A stretch of DNA of 64,000 nt from Vibrio quintilis (GTDB taxonomy: Bacteria > Pseudomonadota > Gammaproteobacteria > Enterobacterales > Vibrionaceae): positions 2,914,001-2,978,000 of the forward strand of contig NZ_AP024897.1 of assembly GCF_024529975.1 (NCBI RefSeq), read 5' to 3'. The notes under the pieces were generated by a model, which was not told the origin of the DNA, searched no databases, and saw only the letters and a list, made by a program, of their open reading frames with translations. This document shows, piece after piece, positions 55,827 to 63,671 of this stretch. Within the stretch, counting starts at the first letter, position 1. Each line of letters starts with the position of its first letter. The translations under genes and the position numbers were made by a program.

Positions 55827-56375
55827 ATGAATATTCGTCAAGCCATATGGGAGTATATAAGCTCCCATCCTAACTGCCGTGCGGAAGACTTATCAGCACA
55901 TCTGGATATCCCAATTACACCATGTAGAAACGCGATTCACGGACTCATTCAAAAAGGTCTTATTCATAAAACGGATGGCACCGGACATGTAGGACGCCCG
56001 TTTAAGTATCAGGTCTCAACCGATGAACCGCCAGTATGGGGAAAATCTCCGGGTGGTAAAATCAAAATTCGGAGCAAAAAAACCAATCGTCAAAAGCTAT
56101 GGAATAATATGAAAATCAGTAAAAAATTCACTGTATCTGACTTATTATCCACTCTGGAAATAGGTGAAAACACCGCAAGAAATTATCTGACTTACCTTGT
56201 AAAAGGCGGATATGTGATAGAGAAATCGAGAGCACCAAATAAGAAACGGCTTAGTCCATCTTCGGGTAAAGAAATTGAGTGGTTTCTCATCAAAGATACA
56301 GGCAGGTTAGCACCTATTGTTCGTCATGATGGCCTGTGGGATCAGAACGAACAGAAGTTTTATCCGTTTAAATAA
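55827..56375 (+). CDS. Double winged-helix DNA-binding protein
   Basis: 182 residues with two HTH modules: RAEDLSAHLDIPITPCRNAIHGLIQKGLI near residues 18-45, and TVSDLLSTLEIGENTARNYLTYLVKGGY near 105-130. A basic linker (KIKIRSKKTNRQK) separates them. It is probably a regulator of the phage-like unit. Confidence 0.6.
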   Translation: MNIRQAIWEYISSHPNCRAEDLSAHLDIPITPCRNAIHGLIQKGLIHKTDGTGHVGRPFKYQVSTDEPPVWGKSPGGKIKIRSKKTNRQKLWNNMKISKKFTVSDLLSTLEIGENTARNYLTYLVKGGYVIEKSRAPNKKRLSPSSGKEIEWFLIKDTGRLAPIVRHDGLWDQNEQKFYPFK

Positions 56376-56450
56376 TGTTCAAACAAAAAAATCGAAAAAA
56401 ACATTGATTATATATACTAGCATGTATAGTAACTTCATTAAGGAATCATT

Positions 56451-56801
56451 ATGGCAAAACCACCTTCTTCACCGTCTCATTCTACAGCTCTACTACCATC
56501 AGAAGCCGCTATGCTTTTACCGGATAATATTTCAGTTTCAATACGCGGCGGAAAGAGAATAGTTGAGGGTTATAATAATGAAGGCGAAAAAATTGTAATA
56601 GAAACAACTATAAATAATGTTTCATCCAATACCAATAACGGATTTAGAAGCCAGAGCATGACTATTTGTGACAAGCTTACAGTTGAGGAACGCCGGGATC
56701 TTGTACATGAAATGTATAATGAAGAAGGCCTTACTCAAACTGAAATTGCAAAGCGGCTAGGCGTTTCTCAGAAAACAATTTCAAATGATTTATTGAGTTA
56801 A
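56451..56801 (+). CDS. HTH protein, unknown
   Basis: 116 residues starting after AAGGAATC. The N-terminal half is Ser/Pro/Asn rich; the C-terminal end is an HTH (LTVEERRDLVHEMYNE, LTQTEIAKRLGVSQKTISND), similar to sigma-70 region-4/Xre-like folds. Regulatory role inferred. Confidence 0.55.
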   Translation: MAKPPSSPSHSTALLPSEAAMLLPDNISVSIRGGKRIVEGYNNEGEKIVIETTINNVSSNTNNGFRSQSMTICDKLTVEERRDLVHEMYNEEGLTQTEIAKRLGVSQKTISNDLLS

Positions 56802-56975
56802 AACTTTAAAATTCATAATATCCGCCTATCAGAAATTATGCTTTGGTAGGCTTTATTTTTACTAATAATTTATTTTCAAGAATAAACTTCCCTAATTAGA
56901 TAAACGAACGTTATTCCGGCTCACCCAATGTAATTCTATATATTTGTTCAAAGAAACAGCACAGGTAGATTTCTT

Positions 56976-57725
56976 ATGGACAATTACTTAACAAAAAAAA
57001 TCATTGATAAAGTCACCAAAGATCCCTCGATAATCCATAATTTTCAAGAATCCGGTGTAAACTGGCCAGATGAATTAAGTGGCTTGTACGAGACACTAGA
57101 TTTATTTCTTTCCGATTATGAATCAGTCCCGGAAGAAGCACCATTATTATTAACATTATTAATTTCAGATAACATCGGTGGAATTCAATTCTATCTACCT
57201 AAAGCAAACAAAATAAAACAATCTCTAAGAAATATTATCATACAGAATGAATTCAATGGTTTTAACACTCATGATTTGGCACAAGAATATCATTTGTCAG
57301 ATAAGACGATAAATGAAATATTAAAGTCAAACACATTAAAAAAAACTTGCCATGAAAACACCAAGTATTTTTCAATACGAAATATAACACCACCATCATC
57401 ACCAAATAAATATTGGGATAAAAGTGTATTGGAATTTTATAAATTAGTACAACAAGCTTTATCAACCATTGGTATGAATGAAGAAGCAAATGCAGTTGAA
57501 GTAGCTTTTTATCTGATGCAGTCATTTGGTGGTTGTCAGCGTTATTTTCCCAAAGCAGATAAAATACAAGAATATCTAACATCTATATCTATTTATTCAG
57601 AAAGGAAGAAAGGTAAGTCAGTAAATACAATCGCTAAACTATATAAAAAATCTCCTAAGACAATTTATGAGATATGTGCTCGTATGGAAAAACACTCAAT
57701 TCAGACAGATGCGATGCAAACTTGA
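56976..57725 (+). CDS. Tandem double Mor-type activator-like protein
   Basis: 249 residues with two successive Mor-like domains, about residues 22-115 and 145-240. Each has the GGxQxYxPKAxKI signature (GGIQFYLPKANKI; GGCQRYFPKADKI) followed by an HTH (THDLAQEYHLSDKTINEIL; VNTIAKLYKKSPKTIYEI). Mor of phage Mu is a single-domain middle-gene activator that binds DNA as a dimer; here a fused dimer is encoded. It precedes the head genes and may switch them on. Confidence 0.75.
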   Translation: MDNYLTKKIIDKVTKDPSIIHNFQESGVNWPDELSGLYETLDLFLSDYESVPEEAPLLLTLLISDNIGGIQFYLPKANKIKQSLRNIIIQNEFNGFNTHDLAQEYHLSDKTINEILKSNTLKKTCHENTKYFSIRNITPPSSPNKYWDKSVLEFYKLVQQALSTIGMNEEANAVEVAFYLMQSFGGCQRYFPKADKIQEYLTSISIYSERKKGKSVNTIAKLYKKSPKTIYEICARMEKHSIQTDAMQT

Positions 57726-57925
57726 GTTAACCAGAAAAATTAAGCAAAGCATTATAAGCCCCTGTAATAACCTCTGAACGACTTAATAAACTAATGTGTA
57801 CATTTATTCCAATGTAAGCAATCACTACAGATAATTGGTTTTTAAACGGCTTTTAAACACCATTTATCATTGTTTGAAAAACAGAATATAGATATACGGT
57901 CAAATTTAACTCAAAGGCATCTAAA

Positions 57926-58807
57926 ATGAACAATGAAAAGATCGTAACAGCGTCACTCAGTGAAACAACTTCATTATCGTCCAGAATTGAAATTCTTCCG
58001 GTGAAGGAAATAATAACAACAAATGACGGACGAGCCTTCAAATTAACAAACCCATCTGCTGTCGTTATTAATTCTAAAAAAGAAGGTATCGATATGCTGG
58101 TTGATTATGAGCACGACTCTTTAAAAAGTGAAGGTTCAATGCGTGGTGTTGCTGCGGGATGGATAAAAAAACTATCTTTGACTGAATCAGCAATTATTGC
58201 AGATGTAAGCTGGACTGCTACAGCAAGAGATAAAATTCAGCAAGGCGAGTTTCGTTATATTTCACCGACATTAAGAACAACAAAAGACGGAACCATTGTA
58301 AGCATTAGAAATGTCGCCCTCACCAATGAGCCAGCGCTTCCATTAGAAGCAAAACTATCTCATCAGCATAATAACAACAGTTTATCAGCAACTAATATAG
58401 ATACCTCTTTATCTACTCCGACAGGAAATGAATTAATCACTGCCCTGAAGAAAGAATATAACCTCGAATCAGTAGACCAAGATGAAATTGAAAGCGCACT
58501 AAGTCGTGCTGCCAGAGCAGTAGAAGATGATGTAAATGAGGCCAGGAGAAAATACATATTTCCGAGAGCGATGGAAAATGAGCTTACCCTTATGCGTCGC
58601 AGCTTTGGCCCTGAGAAATTCAAACTCATGACTGAAAAGCTTAGTAACTGCGGTGTTGGGTTTGCACACCTACATCATAGGCAAACAGATGGAATCAAAT
58701 TTCTACACAAGAGCTTTGACGACCAGAGAACGCAGGAAGAAAAACTAGCCTGTAAATTAACCGGAACAACCAAAGAAGAATTTTTAAAAGTAAAGGATAG
58801 AGACTAA
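57926..58807 (+). CDS. Mu-type phage protease/scaffold (gpI-like)
   Basis: 293 residues. The protease core has DMLVDYEHDSLKSEG, RGVAAGWIKKL, TARDKIQQGEFRYISPTL and VALTNEPALPLE, the Mu gpI pattern. The C-terminal scaffold-like helix region is charged. It overlaps the major head gene by one base (TAATG). Confidence 0.87.
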   Translation: MNNEKIVTASLSETTSLSSRIEILPVKEIITTNDGRAFKLTNPSAVVINSKKEGIDMLVDYEHDSLKSEGSMRGVAAGWIKKLSLTESAIIADVSWTATARDKIQQGEFRYISPTLRTTKDGTIVSIRNVALTNEPALPLEAKLSHQHNNNSLSATNIDTSLSTPTGNELITALKKEYNLESVDQDEIESALSRAARAVEDDVNEARRKYIFPRAMENELTLMRRSFGPEKFKLMTEKLSNCGVGFAHLHHRQTDGIKFLHKSFDDQRTQEEKLACKLTGTTKEEFLKVKDRD

Positions 58808-59706
58808 TGAACGATCTAAAGTCACGGGTAATTGGTGCATCAACAGCCTTTAATGCTCGCTTTGATAAAGGCGTAGAACTCGCACTAACAGACTATACAA
58901 AAATAGCCACAGTGATCCCTTCTCAGACATCAACAACTGGCTACGGTTTTCTCGATAGATTCCCAAAAATCAGAGAGTGGCTAGGAGACAGAGAGATCAA
59001 TAAACTTCAGAACCACAACTACCAGATACCTAACCGTAAGTTTGAGGCCACGATAGGCATCCCCCGTGAAGACTATGAGGATAATGACTATGGTAAATAT
59101 TCACCGGTATTTGAAGATATGGGGCGGGAAGCATCCGAGTTTCCAAACGAACATATTTTTGGATTGTTGAAAACTGGTTTTACCGAACTTTGCTTTGACG
59201 GAAAGCCATTTTTCTCTGATAAACATCCCGTAGGAAGGGGGGAGATAAACCAAAGCAATTTGTTTTCTGACGGCACAAAAGCTAATGGTTCAGCTTGGTA
59301 TTTGATTGATGCAAGCAGAGCATTAAAGCCTCTGATTTGGCAGGAGCGAACCAAGCCAGAACTGGAAGCAAAAAACAATCCGGCAGAAAGTGATCATGTG
59401 TTTATGCATGATGAAATTCTTTATGGTATTCGGGCGCGTGGTAATGCAGGGTTCTCATCCTGGCAACTAGCAGCAGCGTCACATAAAGCACTCAATACAG
59501 ATAATTTTAATGCTGTCTATAAGATGATGACATCTCGCAAAGACCACCAAAACAGACCAATGCATATTCGTCCGACGTTGCTTATTGTTCCGCCCAGCTT
59601 GAGACAACAGGCATATGAAGTGGTTCTGAAAGAGAAAATTGATGGTGGAGATAGCAATATTAACTTTAACATCGTTGATGTTTACGTTTGCCCTTACCTT
59701 GAATAA
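58807..59706 (+). CDS. Mu-type major head protein (gpT-like)
   Basis: 299 residues, near the length I recall for Mu gpT. Motifs: DRFPKIREWLGDREINKLQNH, FEATIGIPREDYEDNDYGKYSP, TELCFDGKPFFSDKHPVGRGE and RPTLLIVPPSLRQQ. The C-terminus ends VDVYVCPYLE, similar to the family end, so it is nearly complete. No further head or tail genes follow. Confidence 0.88.
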   Translation: MNDLKSRVIGASTAFNARFDKGVELALTDYTKIATVIPSQTSTTGYGFLDRFPKIREWLGDREINKLQNHNYQIPNRKFEATIGIPREDYEDNDYGKYSPVFEDMGREASEFPNEHIFGLLKTGFTELCFDGKPFFSDKHPVGRGEINQSNLFSDGTKANGSAWYLIDASRALKPLIWQERTKPELEAKNNPAESDHVFMHDEILYGIRARGNAGFSSWQLAAASHKALNTDNFNAVYKMMTSRKDHQNRPMHIRPTLLIVPPSLRQQAYEVVLKEKIDGGDSNINFNIVDVYVCPYLE

Positions 59707-59806
59707 CAACTAAACACAGGCAGAGTTACAGTCAGGTAAACCAATCCGTTTATCTGGCTGGCATTGACTGACTCAATTAACAGGTAATCTAAACGATAAA
59801 AGAAAC

Positions 59807-59827
59807 TCTTTGCCATTTTACCCGTTC
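59807..59827 (-). repeat. Right end motif of the Mu-like unit
   Basis: Reverse complement of the left motif: GAACGGGTAAAATGGCAAAGA on the minus strand versus GAACGTTTAAAATGGCAAAGA at the left, two differences in 21 bases. Confidence 0.5.
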
Positions 59828-59956
59828 AGACTTGCCAAATTTCGCGGCGGGCGACACAAACTTAAAAACATTCTTATTGGGAGAGGGTTTTCGAAGGTTT
59901 CAAACGTACATAGAATGCCTCTTAAATGTTGTAAAAAAACAACCAAATTAAGTTTA

Positions 59957-60022
59957 GGACATCTTATGGGTTTTAAAAGGACACTTTATGGTTTTATTAG
60001 GACAGCTTATGGTTCAGCGACA
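59957..60022 (-). mobile_element. Putative Tn7-like right end
   Basis: Three tandem sites (59957-59973, 59979-59995, 60000-60016) of form GGACAnnTTATGGTTT spaced 21-22 bases, ending in ACA at 60020-60022. On the minus strand it begins TGTCGCTGAACCATAAGCTG, matching the left end. Closely packed right-end sites are typical of Tn7-type elements. Confidence 0.65.
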
Positions 60023-60027
60023 AATTG

Positions 60028-60136
60028 GGCGGAGACCCCAGCCACATCCCGGCACACGCGTCGCCTGCTGTGGCTGCTACCTTCCGGTCCTGACCAAGTT
60101 CACAAGTTAGCGTTGCGGGAGGACCAAGGCCTCCAT
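60028..60136 (-). ncRNA. ffs: 4.5S RNA (bacterial SRP RNA)
   Basis: On the minus strand the sequence runs GGAGGCCTTGGTCCTCCCGC ... GGTCAGGACCGGAAGGTAGCAGCC ... GCGTGTGCCGGGATGTGGC ... GGTCTCC. The conserved apical GGTCAGG-CCGGAAGG-AGCAGCC loop and the GTGCCGGGA strand are those of E. coli 4.5S RNA, and the ends pair. It binds Ffh for membrane-protein targeting. The normal terminator would lie beyond the inserted element. Confidence 0.95.
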
Positions 60137-60269
60137 AGATTCGGTGTTTTCAGCGATTGCCGAAAGCGGGGGTGATTATTAATCATCGCCCCCGGCATTG
60201 CAAGCGCAATTCTCTGAAAACGCAGCCTGCCGCATTCAACCGCGCAGGGATTAAGCGATTTCCTGTGAT
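60137..60269. other. Intergenic stretch between ybiB-like gene and ffs
   Basis: It contains an imperfect hairpin (GGGGGTGAT/ATCATCGCCCCC, about 60168-60195) that probably ends the upstream minus-strand gene, then the ffs promoter. Confidence 0.4.
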
Positions 60270-61262
60270 TTACACGGGCTCAGGCCAGTGGCGATCACGG
60301 CTCTCCCATACTGTTTTGGCTTTCTCCAGCGACTCTGCCACCGGCAGTTGTTCTGTCAGGCGCAGCATCACGGCAATGGTTCCAATAACGGCCGCTTCTC
60401 CGTAAATATCATCAGCCTCCCCGCGCCAGAGCGGAATCATCTGTTGCGGTTCCAGCGCTCTGGGCTTGGTCTGCGTGCGTGTCAGCAACGGCGGGAAATC
60501 GTCGGTGACCAGCTGGCCGTCGAAACAGCTATACAGAGTAAACGCCCGCTCCGGGCTGACTTCCACTTCGCCGCCATCACCGCGGAAGCAGGCGACACCG
60601 GAATCCCCGGCCAGTTGCGCGACTTCAGCATGGCGGGCATCAAATTCCCGGTGAAAGACACCATGCAAACTGTACGGTGCACCTGCCGGGTTCAGCATCC
60701 GGCTCAATGTATTGGCACACGAGCGCAGACTAAACAGACGGCGGAGCTGAATCAAATCATAAAGCGCCGGATGAATGTGGTGTAAATCCATATAACAAAA
60801 GCCGCGCTCAGCCAGTTGCTGATTTGCCTGAGCCACCGTGGTTGCCACCGGCCAGCCGAAGGCCTGCCAGACTGCGCTGAGATATAAACGCTGCGACTCC
60901 GGCTCCTGCGTGCCATGCAAAAAGATTTTATACCCTTGCTGCGCCAGCGCCATCACCGCCAGAACCAGCCACGGCAGATGTCGCCGTTTACCGGCGTAGC
61001 AGCCTAAATCCAGATCAACATGATTAATTGAGTCAAACGCCGGGATCACATGTTCCCGGCAGGCGGCAAGAAAACCCGCCAGCTCTTCGGATGACTCTTC
61101 CCGCACCCGGAGCAGCATCAGAAATGCGCCGGTCTGTTCGGGTGTCACTTCACCACGCAACACCTGGCTCATCGCCTCTCGTGCCTGTTCCCGGGTCAGA
61201 TATTGCCCGGCCTTTTTTCCTTTACCGATCAATTTAATGATTTCGCTGAACTTTGCAGACAT
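60270..61262 (-). CDS. YbiB-like phosphoribosyltransferase-family protein
   Basis: 330 residues. KGKKAGQYLTREQAREAMSQVLRGEVTPEQTGAFLMLLRVREES is the GP_PRTase N-domain of the anthranilate phosphoribosyltransferase family. The catalytic KHGN-type motif is replaced by DLGCYAGKRRHLPW, as in YbiB/TrpD2, which binds DNA rather than making tryptophan. It is transcribed toward ffs. Confidence 0.85.
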   Translation of the reverse strand: MSAKFSEIIKLIGKGKKAGQYLTREQAREAMSQVLRGEVTPEQTGAFLMLLRVREESSEELAGFLAACREHVIPAFDSINHVDLDLGCYAGKRRHLPWLVLAVMALAQQGYKIFLHGTQEPESQRLYLSAVWQAFGWPVATTVAQANQQLAERGFCYMDLHHIHPALYDLIQLRRLFSLRSCANTLSRMLNPAGAPYSLHGVFHREFDARHAEVAQLAGDSGVACFRGDGGEVEVSPERAFTLYSCFDGQLVTDDFPPLLTRTQTKPRALEPQQMIPLWRGEADDIYGEAAVIGTIAVMLRLTEQLPVAESLEKAKTVWESRDRHWPEPV

Positions 61263-61290
61263 GTCCCTGAACTCATTGCAATAAAATAGT

Positions 61291-61337
61291 TATACCCAAG
61301 CAACCTGAAGATGCAAGATTCAGGTTGCTTGGGTATA
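61291..61337. repeat. Dispersed palindromic repeat
   Basis: 19-base perfect arms (TATACCCAAGCAACCTGAA and complement) around a 9-base centre. Similar short palindromes are scattered in vibrio and related genomes. Here it lies between divergent ybiB-like and ATL genes. Confidence 0.75.
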
Positions 61338-61438
61338 GTTATGTTCCAGAGATACGTATTCAGAGTCAACTTCGTTATTTGAATAAGACATATTTTTTTG
61401 TAGTATTTCCCGGCTGTTCTCATCAGGAAACCTTCACC

Positions 61439-61756
61439 ATGGATGCATTTCTCACAAAAATCTATACCGTGATCCGGCAAATACCGGCAGGAAAAGTCAG
61501 CACTTACGGCGATATCGCCCGCATGGCGGGTTACCCCGGTTATGCACGCCATGTCGGCAAAGCACTGGGCCATTTGCCCAAAGGATCACACCTGCCCTGG
61601 TTCCGGGTGATTAACAGCAAAGGTGAAATCTCTTTAACCGGCCCGGATTATGACCGCCAGCGTCAGCATTTACTCACTGACGGCGTTGAATTCACCGCCC
61701 CGGGAAAAATATCGCTGCGCCGCTACCGCTGGCAACCGGAACAGGATGAAACCTGA
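61439..61756 (+). CDS. Alkyltransferase-like (ATL) protein, YbaZ type
   Basis: 105 residues from the ATG at 61439 with AGGAAA upstream. KVSTYGDIARMAGYPGYARHVGKALG is the MGMT DNA-binding domain, but the alkyl-accepting Cys is replaced: PWFRVINSKG instead of PCHRV. Such proteins flag O6-alkylguanine for nucleotide excision repair. In E. coli ybaZ also lies near ffs and tesB. Confidence 0.88.
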   Translation: MDAFLTKIYTVIRQIPAGKVSTYGDIARMAGYPGYARHVGKALGHLPKGSHLPWFRVINSKGEISLTGPDYDRQRQHLLTDGVEFTAPGKISLRRYRWQPEQDET

Positions 61757-61940
61757 TTGATGATCACCTGAATGTCATTTGTTGCTGTTAAAATAATCTC
61801 TTCAATCCTGTTCCCGATATTGCTTCTCCGGGATGAAACATATTATGCTCGCTCAATCAATTTTCTTCTCCGGCATGCTCGTCATTCATGCAGCCATCGC
61901 AGATAACAAGCGACCGGAACCTTTTTAAGTAAGGTCTCAC

Positions 61941-62810
61941 ATGACTCAGGCACTCGATAATCTGTTAACACTTCTTGAACTTACCCCCTTGCAGGATGGC
62001 CGGTATCAGGGCGAATGCGAACATCTCGGACTGCCTCAGGTGTACGGCGGTCAGGTGATTGGGCAGGCACTTTCTGCCGCGCGTTATACAGTGCCCCACG
62101 ACCGGACCGTACACTCATTTCACAGCTATTTTTTATATCCGGGAGATTCCGATCTGCCAATTATCTATGATGTGGAAAATTTACGTGATGGTAAAAGTTT
62201 CAGTACCCGCCGGGTGAAAGCGATGCAGAATGGCCGGGCGATTTTCTTCCTGACCGCTTCCTATCATCTCTGTGAAGCCACCGGATTCGAACATCAAAAT
62301 ACCATGCCGGATATCCCGGGGCCGGAAAATTACCTGTCTGAATCGGCTTTGTTTGAAAAGTTTGCCGACCATATGCCACCGGCAGCCCGAAAGCTGTTTG
62401 GCGGGGAAAAGCCAATTGAAATCCGTCCGGTACATGTGGTGAATCCGCTCAAGCCAGAGAAAATTGAGCCCAAACAGTATCTGTGGATTCGTTCGAACGG
62501 TCAGCTTCCGGATAATCAGTTGCTACATCAGTACTTACTGGGTTATGCGTCTGACTGGGGATTTATCACCACAGCGATGCAGCCGCACGGCATCACTCTG
62601 ATGACACCCGATTTTCAGGTTGCAACGATTGATCACTCGATCTGGTTCCATCGCCCGGTCAAAATGGATGAATGGCTGCTGTTTGCCATCGAAAGTCCGA
62701 ATGCAGCCAGTGGACGCGGACTGGTCCGGGGAGAAATCTACAACCAGCAGGGCGACCTGATTGCCAGTGCAATGCAGGAAGGTGTGATGCGATTCAACAA
62801 AAAAGATTAA
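61941..62810 (+). CDS. tesB: Acyl-CoA thioesterase II
   Basis: 289 residues with two hot-dog domains: YGGQVIGQALSAARYTVP and HSFHSYFLYPGDSD in the first, then ATIDHSIWFHRPVKMDEWLLF and GRGLVRGEIYNQQGDLIAS in the second; the catalytic Asp is in DHSIW. Full length for TesB. It hydrolyses medium- and long-chain acyl-CoA. Conserved neighbour of ffs/ybaZ in enterobacteria. Confidence 0.93.
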   Translation: MTQALDNLLTLLELTPLQDGRYQGECEHLGLPQVYGGQVIGQALSAARYTVPHDRTVHSFHSYFLYPGDSDLPIIYDVENLRDGKSFSTRRVKAMQNGRAIFFLTASYHLCEATGFEHQNTMPDIPGPENYLSESALFEKFADHMPPAARKLFGGEKPIEIRPVHVVNPLKPEKIEPKQYLWIRSNGQLPDNQLLHQYLLGYASDWGFITTAMQPHGITLMTPDFQVATIDHSIWFHRPVKMDEWLLFAIESPNAASGRGLVRGEIYNQQGDLIASAMQEGVMRFNKKD

Positions 62811-62880
62811 CATTCTGCTTTACCTTTCCCCCGGGGAAGGCTTTATGGTGTCCCGATTGATCAATGTCAGGGAATAATCA

Positions 62881-62994
62881 ATGGGATGCTGTAATCAGCC
62901 ACCACCCGGTGGCACAAAAAACCTGGGGCTTTTGCTGAAATATCTGGGCGTTTTTCTGGTGGTGATTTTATTGATCGCTTTCTTTTTTGGCTGA
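62881..62994 (+). CDS. 37-residue membrane microprotein
   Basis: ATG with AGGGAA eight bases upstream. The sequence starts MGCCNQPPPGGTKN and continues with one hydrophobic helix (LLKYLGVFLVVILLIAFFF). The CC pair could bind metal or be acylated. Probably expressed on its own behind tesB; function unknown. Confidence 0.6.
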   Translation: MGCCNQPPPGGTKNLGLLLKYLGVFLVVILLIAFFFG

Positions 62995-63010
62995 AGCCTT
63001 CAGGTCAACG

Positions 63011-63469
63011 TTACAACGGTAGTTCGGTGGTGTATTTGAGTGATTCCATCGCAAACGTTGATGTGACGTCGGTAAGCCCTTCAATCCGGTTCACCAGCTC
63101 TTTATAAAAAGCATCAAAGCTGCGCATATCCTGCACCTGAACTTTGAGCATGTAATCATATTCTCCGGCCATACGGTAAAATTCCATCACCTGAGGAAAA
63201 TCGGCCACGATATCAACAAACCGGACATACCATTCGTGGGAGTGATCACTGATTTTTATCATCATAAACGCGGTAAAAATCAGGCCGATCTTTTCCGGGT
63301 CTAACAGCGCGACTTTCTTTTTGATGACACCAGACTCTTCCAGCTTTTTGAGGCGCTTCCAGCACGGCGTGGTCGTCAGATGAACCGCATCGGCCAGTTC
63401 GTTCAGAGACAGACCGGCATCCTGCTGTAATAAATGTAATAACTGGCGGTCCGTTTTATCTAATTCCAT
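63011..63469 (-). CDS. Lrp/AsnC-family regulator
   Basis: 152 residues. [48 protein letters not shown]-terminal RAM ligand domain [22 protein letters not shown]. It probably controls amino-acid genes. The gene stands alone. Confidence 0.92.
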   Translation of the reverse strand: MELDKTDRQLLHLLQQDAGLSLNELADAVHLTTTPCWKRLKKLEESGVIKKKVALLDPEKIGLIFTAFMMIKISDHSHEWYVRFVDIVADFPQVMEFYRMAGEYDYMLKVQVQDMRSFDAFYKELVNRIEGLTDVTSTFAMESLKYTTELPL

Positions 63470-63601
63470 AACTTTTCCGCAATGTACGATGTCAGAATGA
63501 AGAACTTCCCGACAGTGAAAAAAATTTCTCTATAAATACATAATCAGAGTAAAAAATCAAAACCTATCCCGGAGTTTTTGATAAAAATCTTACTTCCGAA
63601 A

Positions 63602-63628
63602 CAAAAAAGACCCGGTTAAAAACCGGGC
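63602..63628 (-). terminator. Terminator of the Tim44-like gene
   Basis: CCCGGTT (63611-63617) and AACCGGG (63621-63627), with a run of A on the plus strand to the left (T-run on the minus strand). A standard factor-independent terminator for the leftward gene. Confidence 0.75.
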
Positions 63629-63671
63629 CTCAGACTGATGACAAACCATGTCAGGCGCGAAAGTAAACCAC

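Larger units (their letters stand above)
54874..59827. mobile_element. Mu-like mini-element or satellite unit without transposase
   Basis: An inverted pair GAACG-nn-TAAAATGGCAAAGA lies at 54874-54894 and 59807-59827, with a further copy ATAAAATGGCAAAAAAC at 54934-54950. Between them are only small regulators, a double-Mor protein, a Mu-type protease and a Mu-type major head protein, all AT-rich compared with neighbours. This fits a phage-derived unit with its own end sites. No MuA/MuB, portal, terminase or tail gene is present. Exact termini are not determined. Confidence 0.5.
44107..60022. mobile_element. Putative Tn7-like element inserted at ffs, lacking transposase genes
   Basis: Bounded by matching end sites at 44107 and 60022, with the 5-base AATTG on both outer sides (44102-44106, 60023-60027). 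The right end abuts the 3' end of the 4.5S RNA gene, a known attachment site for vibrio-type Tn7/I-F3 transposons. Its content is siderophore uptake genes, IS66 and a Mu-like unit. No tnsABC/tniQ or Cas gene is visible, so it is non-autonomous or decayed. The exact left boundary is uncertain because an outer copy of the end exists at 38528. Confidence 0.6.
59707..60027. other. Intergenic stretch with unit end and Tn7-like right end
   Basis: No gene. It contains the right end motif of the Mu-like unit (59807-59827), about 130 bases of spacer and the three tandem Tn7-like sites (59957-60016) abutting ffs. Confidence 0.6.

Noticed and set aside
59957..60016. Short CRISPR-like array
   Set aside because: Three repeats of about 16 bases at 21-22-base spacing leave no spacer-sized gaps; the pattern fits transposon end sites.
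44107..60022. Hidden tnsABC, tniQ or Cas genes inside the element
   Set aside because: All longer frames are accounted for by uptake, IS66 and phage-like genes; none shows a Tns or Cas motif.
59810..60175. Plus-strand frame crossing the Tn7-like end and ffs
   Set aside because: It runs antisense through the SRP RNA gene and has no protein-like composition.
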